The notes below the pieces were generated by a model. That model searched no databases. It was not told the DNA's origin and was given only the letters and a program-made list of their open reading frames with translations. From Levilactobacillus brevis (GTDB lineage Bacteria; Bacillota; Bacilli; Lactobacillales; Lactobacillaceae): a stretch of DNA of 64,000 bases. Both the position numbers and the translations under genes were made by a program. Shown in pieces: positions 32,922-46,691 of this stretch. How positions within the stretch are numbered: the stretch's first letter is position 1; every line of letters begins with the position of its first letter. The stretch is taken from NCBI GenBank assembly GCA_021383565.1, contig CP079699.1, forward strand, positions 2,510,725 through 2,574,724, given 5' to 3'.

Positions 32922-34322
32922 ATGGCACAAGAGATGAAAGCAAGCGCAACAAAGACACCGAAGACATTCGGACGGGTGGAGTCGATTCCGAGTGAGCATC
33001 GGCGCATGTCGAATTGGGATTTGTTTGCTACGTGGATTGGCGCAAACGCCAACAACGGGACCTGGTACATCGGCGGGGTCATTGCCGCCTGTGGCTTCCT
33101 GACGGCGTCGACCACCCTTGTGGTGGTGGGGTTGATCTCTTACGCATTACTTGCAGTGGCGAGCTACATGGGTTATCGGACCGGCTTACCGGCAATGGCC
33201 CTGACCCGGGCGTCATTTGGCCTGCGGGGGAGCTTCATTCCCTCGGTGATCAACGTGATTCAATTCATTGGCTGGGCAGCGGTTAATACGTTCATCGCTG
33301 CCACGTCCATCAGCTACATTTTCGGAGAATTATTCGGGTGGCCGCTCTACGGTAAGCCCGGGGGAACCTTCGGCTTAATTGTCGGGATTGTCATCATGAG
33401 TGTCTTGCATTTATTGAGTATTTCGTTAGGCGAACGGTCCGTACGGTTGATTGAACGAATCGGAATTATCTTGGTGGTTATCTTCGTGTTGTGGGAATCC
33501 GTGGTGGTCTTCCGGACGGTTTCCTTTAGCGACATTGTCGGCTGGCAACCGCCTCACAATTTGCGGATGTCCTCCGGGGTGGCTGCGGATACCTTGGCGG
33601 CTTTCAACTTGGCGTGGGTCACGGCCGCGTCAGACTTCAGTCGCTTCACGAACAAGAAGTCCGCGGCGACGAAGGCCAGCTTCCTGGGTGCCAACTTCGG
33701 TCTGTTCTGGTTCGCTTTCATCGGGTTGTTCGCGACGATTGGGACGGCGGTGTCACTGAATCATTTCGACCCCAACAACTCCGACCCTAGTACGGTCGCA
33801 GCAAAGTTAGGATTAGGCATCATCGCCTTATTAGTCATCGTACTGACCAGTACCACGGCGAACGCGGTGAACCTGATGTCGGCGGGCTCGGCACTGACCA
33901 ACATGACGCATCGGCTATCGCTGAACGTGAGTCTGTGGATTGTGACGCTGGCGGCTACGGCGGTTACATTCATCCCGGTCTATCTGGCGAGCTTCCTGGA
34001 TGTCTTCGAAACCTTCCTGGATGGGATCGGCATGTTTCTGGGACCAGAGATTGCCATCTTCTTGGTGGACTACTTCATCCTGAAGGGCAAACGCTACCGG
34101 TTGAGTGAGTTCACCAAGGTTCACGGTGCCTACTGGTACGCTCACGGGGTTAACTGGGTGGCCGTTGCCAGCTGGGGTCTAGGCGTTGTTGCCTACTGGG
34201 GGCTGAAGCAGGTTCCAGTGATTGCGACCACGATTGGCGCAACCTTCATTGCTATGGCGATTACGGCGCTAATCTATCTGGTGGGGATGCGCTTCACCCG
34301 GGTTCAACCGGCTAAGGCCTAA
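32922..34322 (+). CDS. NCS1-family nucleobase (purine/cytosine-type) permease
   Basis: A 466-residue membrane protein with 12 predicted helices. Family landmarks: RRMSNWDLFATWIGANANNGTWYIGG near the N-terminus, GLPAMALTRASFG (~90), NLAWVTAASDFSRF (~232) and the C-terminal FLGPEIAIFLVDYFILKG. NCS1 porters take up cytosine, purines or related compounds with H+ or Na+. ATG at 32922 has GAAAGGTGAGGA upstream. It probably works with the upstream deoxyribosyltransferase in nucleobase salvage. A GC-rich hairpin near 32,784-32,814 separates the two; whether the gene shares the PyrR leader is not certain. Confidence 0.87.
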   Translation: MAQEMKASATKTPKTFGRVESIPSEHRRMSNWDLFATWIGANANNGTWYIGGVIAACGFLTASTTLVVVGLISYALLAVASYMGYRTGLPAMALTRASFGLRGSFIPSVINVIQFIGWAAVNTFIAATSISYIFGELFGWPLYGKPGGTFGLIVGIVIMSVLHLLSISLGERSVRLIERIGIILVVIFVLWESVVVFRTVSFSDIVGWQPPHNLRMSSGVAADTLAAFNLAWVTAASDFSRFTNKKSAATKASFLGANFGLFWFAFIGLFATIGTAVSLNHFDPNNSDPSTVAAKLGLGIIALLVIVLTSTTANAVNLMSAGSALTNMTHRLSLNVSLWIVTLAATAVTFIPVYLASFLDVFETFLDGIGMFLGPEIAIFLVDYFILKGKRYRLSEFTKVHGAYWYAHGVNWVAVASWGLGVVAYWGLKQVPVIATTIGATFIAMAITALIYLVGMRFTRVQPAKA

Positions 34323-34398
34323 AGCTGTTGGTAGTCGTGATTGACGAAATAGCCACATGTTTTCACCAAATAACCCATTAATATAGAAGAAACTGACA

Positions 34399-34438
34399 CG
34401 ATTAGTCATTGCGGGAGTGCAGGCTAATCGTTTTTTTT
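34399..34438 (+). terminator. Terminator after the NCS1 permease
   Basis: CGATTAG (34399-34405) pairs with CTAATCG (34424-34430), followed by eight T. Confidence 0.88.
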
Positions 34439-34639
34439 CGTCGTAGTTGCGGGGCAGAATGGCTGGCGTGGCGGGGATGAGAGGGACTGGGTTAGTTGGG
34501 AGAGCGGCGTCGTGAAATTAAGAAAATTGTGGTGCGGTATAGGTGGCGGGATAAGAGGAAGTGCGACGCCTCAGGTGCGTCTGGTTGGTTGGAATCAGTT
34601 ATCGGTTGAGGCTGATGAAGGTCAACATTTGTATTAGCC

Positions 34640-34830
34640 GAGAGTGAGCCAAATCTGGGCTCAGCCGGGGCATCCAGGACTGGTGGGTTACCAGTCCTAG
34701 ATGGGCGTCTTGGAAACGCCGGGTTTTGGCGGTTTCAAGCGATGACCAAGACCGATTCTCAGGCTTGGTCCGGTCCTTTCCCCAGCGTTCCAGCCCAGAT
34801 CTTGGCGAACGGCAAGGCGGTCAGCCTCGA
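34640..34830 (+). repeat. Intergenic structured repeat, divergent core copy F
   Basis: The outer stem is AAATCTGGGC (34651-34660) / GCCCAGATCT (34793-34802); against copies A/D/E, two base pairs changed on both sides. The inner stem is ATCCAGGACTGG (34672-34683) / CCAGTCCTAGAT (34691-34702), unrelated to TTTTCCAAG yet pairing at 11 of 12 positions. Next come GGCGT/ACGCC and GACCAAG/CTTGGTC hairpins. The flanking single-stranded words CTCAGCC and TGGCGAACGG are conserved. The rest of 34439-35057 holds nothing recognisable. Confidence 0.72.
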
Positions 34831-35057
34831 CAGCCTGTTTCCATCCTGCCTCCTGGAAGCGCCAGAAAGATAGTTGATTCCCGACACTTAACAATGCGAG
34901 CGGTTTAGCTTAATTTCCCGTCCCCGCCACTCTATGCTCAAGGAAAGCTGGTTAGATATGCCGATACCACCATCAAATTTAGCGAGCCGGGAAGCACGAG
35001 CGCACGTGGAGAACGTGTTAAAATGAAAGTGGAAATCAGTATAGGAGGGTGATCGGA

Positions 35058-35300
35058 ATGATGCAAAAAATGCCAATTTTACCATTAGTGGACCGATTGA
35101 CGGCTGGCAAGAGCGTGACGTTGACTACGAGTGATGGGCAGAACGTGCGCATTCAACCAGAGGTCGCGGCGGGAAAACTGACCGGTAATTATGTAAGTAG
35201 TGCGTTGCCAGGAATCCGCTACGACGATCCCCGGATTATCTTGAAGGAAACCCTAACCGAATTCGATGCGCAGAACGTCACCATCTCGAGTATTGACTAA
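35058..35300 (+). CDS. Small conserved-looking protein, unknown function
   Basis: An 80-residue soluble protein with no clear motif. Alternating polar and hydrophobic stretches (KSVTLTTSDGQNVRIQPE, GKLTGNYVSS) suggest a small beta-rich fold. AGGAGGGTG lies 8 bases before ATG 35058, a strong ribosome binding site, and a terminator-like hairpin follows, so it looks like a real monocistronic gene. I do not recognise the family. Confidence 0.55.
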   Translation: MMQKMPILPLVDRLTAGKSVTLTTSDGQNVRIQPEVAAGKLTGNYVSSALPGIRYDDPRIILKETLTEFDAQNVTISSID

Positions 35301-35351
35301 GATTAATCGCGGTAGAAACACGGGATTTAGTGAAAATAATAATGGCGGCAA

Positions 35352-35384
35352 GTCTCCCTAACCCTACTGTGTTGGGAGGCTTTC
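35352..35384 (+). terminator. Terminator after the small gene
   Basis: CTCCCTAAC pairs with GTTGGGAG (one bulge), then a short T-rich tract. Confidence 0.6.
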
Positions 35385-35406
35385 GTTTACGCCAGGCGAA
35401 TGAGAA

Positions 35407-36900
35407 GTGAGAGAATTGAAGATTGACTTTGCGATGTTAACGGACCGCGAGACGTTAAAGATTCGGTTGTTGACCTTTATGAACGATGAGCGGCGGCATT
35501 TCAGCTTAACTGAATTTGCCGAAATGACCGATGTAAGTTATTCGCGGGCCTATCATGTGTTGTTGAACTTGCGGTCTGACCTTTTGACGTTGGATGTGCA
35601 AACGATCTTAACCAAGGACGACTTGGCGACGACGGTGACGATGGATGAGTACCGATACTGGCTGTATCGTCATAGCATTCCCTATCAGGCGATGGTGGCC
35701 ACGCTGACTCAGCGTTACGATCAGGCCAGTGCCTTTTGTGCCGACCTAGGTATTAGCACGTCGACGTTTAATCGGCGCATGAAGGCCATGAAGCAGCAGT
35801 TGGCCCAGTATGATTTACAGCTGGTCGCCAATCCGCTGCGGCTTGCGGGCAATGAAGTATTGATTCAACTCTTGTATTTTATGTTATTCAGTACGACGCT
35901 GACGCCAGTGGCGGATCTACCCCACCTGTCGCCGCGCATGCAGAAGCTACATGATCAGGTGATGGCGACCTACGCCAATCCCAGCGTTTATCAGGAGTCG
36001 GCGAGCCTGACGCAGCGTAAGGACTTGCTGGTTACCCTGGCCTTACTGCGGCTTGAACAGGGCTACCGGTACACGTCGCTACGGTTTCCGCTGGCTCACC
36101 TGACCGATCTCCGCAAGTTGGCGGGGGCGCTTCAGGATCAGCTTGGTGACACGCCGCAGCAGGCGTTGACCGAGTTGGCGGCGCTGGATTATTTGCTCAC
36201 CAGCTCGCCTTACTTCGTGCGGGCACTGCAACCGCAGGCCATGCAACGACTGTATCTGGGCTTGAAGCAACGACTGGGAAACTATGAGCTGGCACCGGGT
36301 GTGCACGAGTTGGCGGACTACGCCACGGGACGCGATTGGTTTGCCAACTGGTTATTTTCACTCTGCCAGTTCATGTTGTTATTCCGGGTAGACCCATTGC
36401 TCCGACCGGAAATTACGGCGCTTTACCAGCCCACGAAATCCTCGATGGCTGCGGCGACTGCATTGGCGAAGAGTATGGGGCGGCTGTACCCTGGACAGGT
36501 GGCCGCGGCAGATATCCGGTTGGTTCAGAAGCATTTGAGCAAATACACCAACGGGTTGACGTTGACGGAAGCCAAGGTGGAGATTCTGGTGACCTACGAC
36601 ATGATCGGTGTGACCACGGATATCTTTAACCGCTTACTGAGCGGCGTGGTTCACCTGAGCCTGCTGACTGATCAGACGGTGATTGATCCGGCCAACCGGG
36701 ACAATTACCTGATTATTTATGGTGTCGATCCCTTGGCGGCTGGTTTTGCCACGCAGCACCACATCGAGGCATTTCACTGGGTCAAGGAGCTGGCCTACGG
36801 GGAGAATTTGGATCGGCTGATTCGAGTGCTACGGCACCACGAGCTGTCGCTGTTTGCGCTGGACTTTAACAACCGCAAGCACCCGCTTAGCGAGGATTAA
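35407..36900 (+). CDS. Mga-like helix-turn-helix regulator
   Basis: A 497-residue protein with an N-terminal HTH_Mga-type region (LTDRETLKIRLLTF, HFSLTEFAEMTDVSYSRAYHVLLNLRSDL, residues ~11-60) and a second helix-turn-helix (ASAFCADLGISTSTFNRRMKAMKQQL, ~100-128). A long helical middle may be PRD-like, and the C-terminus is EIIB-like (LIIYGVDPLAAGFA). This layout belongs to the AtxA/Mga group of PTS-linked virulence or sugar regulators. The start is the GTG at 35407. No PTS genes lie nearby; the target is unknown. Confidence 0.7.
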   Translation: MRELKIDFAMLTDRETLKIRLLTFMNDERRHFSLTEFAEMTDVSYSRAYHVLLNLRSDLLTLDVQTILTKDDLATTVTMDEYRYWLYRHSIPYQAMVATLTQRYDQASAFCADLGISTSTFNRRMKAMKQQLAQYDLQLVANPLRLAGNEVLIQLLYFMLFSTTLTPVADLPHLSPRMQKLHDQVMATYANPSVYQESASLTQRKDLLVTLALLRLEQGYRYTSLRFPLAHLTDLRKLAGALQDQLGDTPQQALTELAALDYLLTSSPYFVRALQPQAMQRLYLGLKQRLGNYELAPGVHELADYATGRDWFANWLFSLCQFMLLFRVDPLLRPEITALYQPTKSSMAAATALAKSMGRLYPGQVAAADIRLVQKHLSKYTNGLTLTEAKVEILVTYDMIGVTTDIFNRLLSGVVHLSLLTDQTVIDPANRDNYLIIYGVDPLAAGFATQHHIEAFHWVKELAYGENLDRLIRVLRHHELSLFALDFNNRKHPLSED

Positions 36901-36920
36901 AAGTGAACAGATGAACGAAT

Positions 36921-36958
36921 GAAACGGGCCGGGGCCTTGCGCACCGACCCGTTTGTTC
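36921..36958 (+). terminator. Terminator after the Mga-like gene
   Basis: AAACGGG pairs with CCCGTTT around a GC-rich interior, then a short T-containing tail. Confidence 0.6.
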
Positions 36959-37089
36959 GTGGCCCGAGAACGTTTAGGGGTCAAAATAGGATATATGGCG
37001 GACTAATTGTGCAACAGGATTGTTTTGTAGTGGACAGTTCATGGTATAATGAAAACGGATACACATTTTACGGAAAGGGGAGTTGAAAA

Positions 37090-37503
37090 ATGGTGGAGCA
37101 TGAGCAATTAAAAACACTGACAAAGATCTATAGCTTGGTGACGCAGTGCTACAACCAACCACTAGCGGAACTCAGCCTGAACCTACCTCAGTGTCAGTTG
37201 TTAACCTACGTTGCGGACGAGGAATTAACGGTGGCTCAAGCCGCGAAGAAGCTAGGCTTTTCAGCGACCCGGACGTCGAATCTCGTCGTGGATCTGTGCA
37301 AACGAGGATATCTAAGTCAGCGGGTGGCTTCGAAGGATCGGCGCCGTCGGTATCTGACGTTAACGGTTCTGGGCCGAAAGAAATTGCGGCTCATCCAAGA
37401 GCAGTTGCCAACGACCCTGTCGGACACCCTGAAACAGTTGCAGGGCGCTAGCCAGCAGGTTGTCGCGACAGAGCCTGTGACGACGGGAGATTCGACGCAT
37501 TAA
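37090..37503 (+). CDS. MarR-family transcriptional regulator
   Basis: A 137-residue winged-helix protein: LPQCQLLTYVADEELTVAQAAKKLGFSATRTSNLVVDLCKRGYLSQRVASKDRRRRYLTLT shows the MarR recognition helix and the basic DRR wing (residues ~30-95). ATG at 37090 has AAAGGGGAG upstream, and a consensus TATAAT (37045-37050) precedes it. It is monocistronic, between two terminators; the target is not evident. Confidence 0.83.
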   Translation: MVEHEQLKTLTKIYSLVTQCYNQPLAELSLNLPQCQLLTYVADEELTVAQAAKKLGFSATRTSNLVVDLCKRGYLSQRVASKDRRRRYLTLTVLGRKKLRLIQEQLPTTLSDTLKQLQGASQQVVATEPVTTGDSTH

Positions 37504-37575
37504 CTAAAGCAAACGGCAAGGTGGAATCCTGACAGACGTAGTCGATGGGGTTAACCGAATAACAATCAGTCAAAA

Positions 37576-37622
37576 AAGAAGTCTGAACGACCAACAGTGT
37601 TGGCGGTTCAGACTTCTTTCGT
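37576..37622. terminator. Bidirectional terminator after the MarR gene
   Basis: AAAGAAGTCTGAAC pairs with GTTCAGACTTCTTT around a loop with its own small stem. Confidence 0.85.
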
Positions 37623-37644
37623 TTAGGGGACAAGCTCGGTAGGA

Positions 37645-37875
37645 TTAACGGTTCTTAGCTTGGGACTTTGCCCGTAGTGGGGCGTGCCGATGGGTCCAGA
37701 GGTCTGCGGCCAGTCCACTCAGGAGAACGGTGATTAGACCGATGGCGCCCAGCGCACCCAATCCAATTGCGGCGGTTGTGATTTGCCAGTTGATGAGGGC
37801 AGCTAGGACGGCAATCGTCAGGACTGCAATGAATAAGGGGGCAAGTAGTTCAAAAAACATTTTCGTATGGGCCAT
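37645..37875 (-). CDS. Small two-helix membrane protein, unknown function
   Basis: A 76-residue protein with two hydrophobic helices (LLAPLFIAVLTIAVLAALI, ~9-28, and AIGLGALGAIGLITVLLSGLAA, ~36-57) and a basic C-terminus. The start at 37875 has GTGGTGA upstream; the ORF extends upstream without a better site. It is divergent from the Nramp transporter gene. No family is recognised. Confidence 0.5.
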   Translation of the reverse strand: MAHTKMFFELLAPLFIAVLTIAVLAALINWQITTAAIGLGALGAIGLITVLLSGLAADLWTHRHAPLRAKSQAKNR

Positions 37876-37990
37876 GGGGTCACCACTTTCTGTAAAAATA
37901 AATATAAAAAATATTATGCTGCAAGTCCCTTGAAAACTCAAGGGAAATTTGTATTTTTGGGGTTATTTATTTAATGGATAATATAAAATT

Positions 37991-38043
37991 AAAGTTAGGT
38001 CTAATTAAAAAATGCTTTACAAATCGTTGCGTGTCCGTATAAT
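37991..38043 (+). promoter_or_regulatory. mntH promoter with a possible MntR box
   Basis: TTTACA (38016-38021), a 16-bp spacer and TATAAT (38038-38043). Just upstream, AAAGTTAGGTCTAATTA (37991-38007) has a TTAG-GT-CTAA dyad resembling MntR boxes; this assignment is tentative. Confidence 0.6.
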
Positions 38044-38078
38044 AGGATGATAGTTAAGAGAAAAGGGAGTTGGAAATT

Positions 38079-39449
38079 ATGACAGACAACGTTTCAACGA
38101 AGCCGACGAATTTGACCGGCTACGCAAACGGCCCGTCATTGGAAGAAGTAAATGGAACCGTCAAGATCCCCAAGGGGAATGGCTTTTTAAAGAACTTAAT
38201 GGCCTTTTCGGGTCCGGGCGCATTGGTCGCCGTGGGGTACATGGATCCGGGGAACTGGGTGACTTCAATCGGTGGGGGTGCGAAGTACGGCTACCTGCTG
38301 ATGTCCGTCATCTTGATGTCGAGTTTAATCTCGATGTTGCTCCAATATATGGCGGCTAAACTGGGCATCGTGACACAGATGGATTTGGCTCAGGCCACAC
38401 GAGCGCATACCAGTAAACGAATTGGCGCCGTGTTGTGGGTCGTGACCGAGTTGGCCATTATGGCAACCGACATTGCTGAAGTTATCGGGGGCGCGATTGC
38501 CCTGCAACTGCTGTTCGGTGTGCCGCTGATCCTAGGGGTGTCCCTGACGGTATTTGACGTATTATTACTATTATTGTTAACCAAATTAGGTTTCCGGAAG
38601 GTTGAAGCCATCGTGATCTGCCTGATTACGGTAATTCTGGTGGTTTTCGCCTATGAAGTGATTATTGCACAACCCAACATGGGCGCGGCGATGGCAAACT
38701 TCATTCCGCGAACGGAAATCATGCACTCTGGTCAGTTGACCATGGCGCTGGGAATTGTAGGGGCTACGGTAATGCCACATAACCTCTACCTCCATTCGTC
38801 CATTTCGCAGACGCGGAAGTTCAACCGAGACGATCCGGCTGAAATGCGGCGGGCGGTGAAGTTTACGACGTGGGACTCGAACATTCAGTTGTTTGGCGCC
38901 TTTGTGATTAACTGCTTGCTGTTACTGCTGGGGGCAGCGATGTTCTTCGGTAAGGGGACCGACCAATTGGGAACTTTTGGGAACCTTTACGCGGCCTTGC
39001 AAGATAACCAGCTAGCCGGTGCGGTGGCCTCACCGTTGCTGTCGACATTGTTTGCGGTTGCCCTGCTGGCCTCGGGTCAGAACTCGACGATTACGGGGAC
39101 ACTGACGGGACAGGTCATTATGGAAGGCTTTATCAATTTAAAGATTCCATTGTGGGTGCGGCGTCTGGTTACTCGGTTAATCTCGGTGGTTCCCGTCATT
39201 ATTTGTACGATCATCTATGGGGGAAACGAGACGGCTCTGGATAACCTGCTGGTGAATTCGCAGGTCTTCCTGTCGATTGCGTTGCCATTTTCCATGATTC
39301 CGCTGACGGTGTTTACCTCTTCTAAGAAGATCATGGGTGCCGAGTACGTTAACAAACGCTGGATTACGGCCATGGCCTGGCTGTGCACGATCGTTCTGAC
39401 CGTGTTGAATATTCAAATTGTGATGGAAAGCGTGAAGAGTCTCTTTTAA
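38079..39449 (+). CDS. mntH: Nramp-family manganese transporter
   Basis: A 456-residue proton-coupled divalent metal importer with 11 helices. The metal-binding signature [11 protein letters not shown] in TM1 and [10 protein letters not shown] in TM6 are intact (Asp, Asn and the His/Met of the site). The N-terminal ~35 residues are a soluble extension. ATG at 38079 lies 9 bases from GGGAGT. Lactobacilli accumulate millimolar Mn(II), and several mntH paralogues per genome are common. A possible MntR box precedes the promoter. Confidence 0.92.
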   Translation: MTDNVSTKPTNLTGYANGPSLEEVNGTVKIPKGNGFLKNLMAFSGPGALVAVGYMDPGNWVTSIGGGAKYGYLLMSVILMSSLISMLLQYMAAKLGIVTQMDLAQATRAHTSKRIGAVLWVVTELAIMATDIAEVIGGAIALQLLFGVPLILGVSLTVFDVLLLLLLTKLGFRKVEAIVICLITVILVVFAYEVIIAQPNMGAAMANFIPRTEIMHSGQLTMALGIVGATVMPHNLYLHSSISQTRKFNRDDPAEMRRAVKFTTWDSNIQLFGAFVINCLLLLLGAAMFFGKGTDQLGTFGNLYAALQDNQLAGAVASPLLSTLFAVALLASGQNSTITGTLTGQVIMEGFINLKIPLWVRRLVTRLISVVPVIICTIIYGGNETALDNLLVNSQVFLSIALPFSMIPLTVFTSSKKIMGAEYVNKRWITAMAWLCTIVLTVLNIQIVMESVKSLF

Positions 39450-39483
39450 CCGCTTGGTGTATTGACATTTAGCCGGACTCCCG

Positions 39484-39719
39484 GTATCATCGACATCATA
39501 AGCGATGAATCAGTCCAGTAGTGGGTGCGGCTCCGGTCAAGAAATCTGACGGTGCTGAGAGTCAGAACGTCCGTATCCACGAATTACGCTGAGGAGCGGC
39601 CGACTAGTCGGCGGGTCATTCCGTTAATGATGACGAGCGGTTGTCGATAGACAACAACTTGGGTGGTAACGCGGATTTCAATTCGTCCCTGATGGCATGG
39701 TGCCATTGGGGACTTTTTT
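39484..39719 (+). promoter_or_regulatory. T-box riboswitch of tyrS
   Basis: The T-box core GGGTGGTAACGCGG is at 39661-39674. Stem I features (CTGAGAG near 39,555) lie upstream, and a TAC triplet at 39585-39587 is a plausible Tyr specifier. The terminator is GTCCC-ATGGCA/TGCCAT-GGGAC with a T run ending at 39719. Uncharged tRNA-Tyr should stabilise the antiterminator and allow tyrS transcription. Confidence 0.88.
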
Positions 39720-39749
39720 ATTGAGAGAATTACACTAGGAGGAACGGAA

Positions 39750-41009
39750 ATGTCAATTATTGATGAGTTAAAATGGCGTGGCGCGATTAACCAGCAGACT
39801 GATGAAGCCGGTTTAGGCGAATTGGTTAAGGATAAGGCCGTGGGCTTGTACGTAGGAATCGACCCAACCGGGGATTCCATGCACATTGGTCACTTGATTC
39901 CCTTTATGATTATGAAACGATTCCAGTTAGCCGGTCATCGGCCGTACATTATCATCGGGGGCGCGACGGGGTCGATCGGTGATCCTTCCGGAAAGAAATC
40001 CGAACGGGTACTGCAAACGATGGATCAAGTTCGGCATAACCAAGACTGCTTGACCAAGCAGATGGAACACCTCTTCGGTCAAGATGGGACCTTTAAGATT
40101 GTTAACAACTACGATTGGCTGTCCAAAATTTCATTGTTAGACTTCCTGCGAGACTACGGGAAACTCTTTAACGTTAACAACATGTTAAATAAGGAAGTTG
40201 TGGCCTCACGGCTCGAAGTCGGTATTTCCTACACGGAGTTCACGTATCAAATTCTCCAATCCATTGACTTCTTACACTTGTTCCAAGCAGAAGACGTGCA
40301 ACTCCAAATCGGTGGCGCGGACCAGTGGGGGAACATCACGGCCGGGATTGACCTGATTCATAAGCTGAAAGGCTCCGACGCCAAAGCCTATGGTCTGACC
40401 ATTCCACTGCTCTTGAAGGAAGACGGGACGAAGTTTGGGAAATCCGAAGGCGGTAACGTTTGGCTCGACCCAGAGAAGACGTCGCCTTATGAGTTCTACC
40501 AATTCTGGATTAACACCAACGATAAGGACGTTATCAAGCTGTTGAAGTACTTCACGTTCTTAGACCAAGATCAGATTAAGGAATTGGAAACGGCTGTGGC
40601 AACCCACCCAGAGAAGCGGGAAGCACAGCGTCGTTTGGCTGAAGAAGTCACGGAATTTGTTCATGGCCATGATGCCGTGGTTGAAGCCCAACATATTACC
40701 AAGGCATTGTTCTCCGGGGATGTGGCTGACTTGACGGCTAGCGAAATCAAACAGGGCTTCAAGAAGATGCCTTCCGTGACGGTTAGCGCTGACAAGAAGA
40801 ACTTAGTTGAATGGTTAGTGGATGATACGAAGATTGAATCTTCACGGCGTCAGGCTCGTGAAGACTTAACCAATGGTGCTATCCGCATTAACGGTGAGAA
40901 GGTTACGGATACGCAGGCGGAAGTTGATCCAAGCAGTGCGTTTGACGGTAAGTTTGTCATTGTCCGGCGGGGGAAGAAACGGTACTTCTTAGTCCGGATT
41001 GCCAAGTAA
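39750..41009 (+). CDS. tyrS: Tyrosyl-tRNA synthetase
   Basis: A 419-residue class I synthetase charging tRNA-Tyr. The HIGH motif is at residues 45-48 (SMHIGHLIPF). The KMSKS-equivalent KFGKS is at ~228-232. The C-terminal ~65 residues form an S4 RNA-binding domain (SRRQAREDLTNGAIRING). Length and order match bacterial TyrRS. ATG at 39750 has AGGAGGA upstream. It stands alone behind a T-box leader and before a terminator. Confidence 0.96.
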   Translation: MSIIDELKWRGAINQQTDEAGLGELVKDKAVGLYVGIDPTGDSMHIGHLIPFMIMKRFQLAGHRPYIIIGGATGSIGDPSGKKSERVLQTMDQVRHNQDCLTKQMEHLFGQDGTFKIVNNYDWLSKISLLDFLRDYGKLFNVNNMLNKEVVASRLEVGISYTEFTYQILQSIDFLHLFQAEDVQLQIGGADQWGNITAGIDLIHKLKGSDAKAYGLTIPLLLKEDGTKFGKSEGGNVWLDPEKTSPYEFYQFWINTNDKDVIKLLKYFTFLDQDQIKELETAVATHPEKREAQRRLAEEVTEFVHGHDAVVEAQHITKALFSGDVADLTASEIKQGFKKMPSVTVSADKKNLVEWLVDDTKIESSRRQAREDLTNGAIRINGEKVTDTQAEVDPSSAFDGKFVIVRRGKKRYFLVRIAK

Positions 41010-41020
41010 TGATCAGATTT

Positions 41021-41060
41021 AAAGAGTGTAGTGGTGCTTTTAACCGCTACACTCTTTTCT
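41021..41060 (+). terminator. Terminator after tyrS
   Basis: AAAGAGTGTAG (41021-41031) pairs with CTACACTCTTT (41047-41057), with inner GGT/ACC and a T-rich tail. Confidence 0.85.
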
Positions 41061-41188
41061 TTACCAAAATAAAGACGAACGCAGTTACCGCTAAAATTAA
41101 GAAACACACGGCCGTCAGTTAACTATTCTTGAGCTTTCAGTCATAAGTTATGCCTTTGAAAAAAGATTCGATTATTTTCAGTTTTTAG

Positions 41189-41218
41189 TTGACGCCAAGG
41201 GCTTTTACTTGGTATAGT
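41189..41218 (+). promoter_or_regulatory. rrn operon promoter P1
   Basis: TTGACG (41189-41194), an 18-bp spacer and TATAGT (41213-41218). Confidence 0.7.
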
Positions 41219-41277
41219 TATATACGTTGTCAAGGCGAGTTACCAACTAGACCAATTTAAAAGATTGAAATTAGTTG

Positions 41278-41306
41278 TTGACGAGTTATTGATAACGTGA
41301 TATTCT
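41278..41306 (+). promoter_or_regulatory. rrn operon promoter P2
   Basis: TTGACG (41278-41283), a 17-bp spacer and TATTCT (41301-41306). Confidence 0.65.
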
Positions 41307-41367
41307 ATATGAGTTGTCGCGTTTATCATGGCAACCAACAAGAAACGTTGTTAAATCAAACTTCTTG

Positions 41368-41396
41368 TTGACATCACATCAGCAACATGATATGAT
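41368..41396 (+). promoter_or_regulatory. rrn operon promoter P3
   Basis: TTGACA (41368-41373), a 17-bp spacer and TATGAT (41391-41396), the best of the three. A boxA-like TTTGAAAACTGAACA follows near 41,436, consistent with rRNA antitermination. Nothing else is seen in 41061-41574. Confidence 0.8.
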
Positions 41397-41574
41397 AATT
41401 AAACTGATTACGTTGGTAATCACTTAGGTAGACCTTTGAAAACTGAACATTGTTTCGACAAACCAAATATGTGTAGGGCAGTTTGATATTTATATCAAAC
41501 CCAAACAATATTTGCGAAGTCAATTCGCTTTTAAAAATGTAACAACAATCGATGAGCTATTCAAGCATCATCTA

Positions 41575-46272
<4,698 letters not shown>

Positions 46273-46345
46273 AGTTGAAAACGTGGTTGTTTCCGTTGGA
46301 AAGTAATTGATGATGTCTAGTTTTGAGAGAATAAGCTCTCAGTAG

Positions 46346-46462
<117 letters not shown>

Positions 46463-46466
46463 GAAC

Positions 46467-46497
46467 GAAAGAACCCAGTGATTGGGTTCTTTTTTTA
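46467..46497 (+). terminator. rrn operon terminator
   Basis: AGAACCCA-gtga-TTGGGTTCT hairpin followed by seven T. Confidence 0.92.
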
Positions 46498-46534
46498 TTG
46501 TCATTATTCTGGAAAACAGCGATAATGAGAGTAT

Positions 46535-46607
46535 GCCGCTTTAGCTCAGAAGGTAGAGCGTTTCCATGGTAAGGAAGAGGTCGTTGGTTCAAATCCAATA
46601 AGCGGCT
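46535..46607 (+). tRNA. tRNA-Thr(GGT)
   Basis: A complete cloverleaf: acceptor GCCGCTT/AAGCGGC, D arm GCTC/GAGC, anticodon loop ATGGTAA with GGT at 46568-46570, T arm GTTGG/CCAAT around TTCAAAT, discriminator T. It follows the rrn terminator and marks the left border of the prophage, so its 3' end is the likely attachment site. Confidence 0.93.
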
Positions 46608-46644
46608 TATCAGCTAAAACTAGGCGTTTTTAGCTAAATATAAA

Positions 46645-46680
46645 AGCCTGTCAGGATAACGCCTGGCAGGCTTTTTTATT
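46645..46680. terminator. Bidirectional terminator beside the integrase gene
   Basis: AAAAGCCTG...CAGGCTTTTTT with an inner CAGG/CCTG stem. On the minus strand it ends the integrase transcript. Confidence 0.82.
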
Positions 46681-46691
46681 TTGAAAAGATA

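Noticed and set aside
34697..34894. Short ORFs on both strands in repeat copy F
   Set aside because: They fall in the inverted-repeat region, with no start signals.
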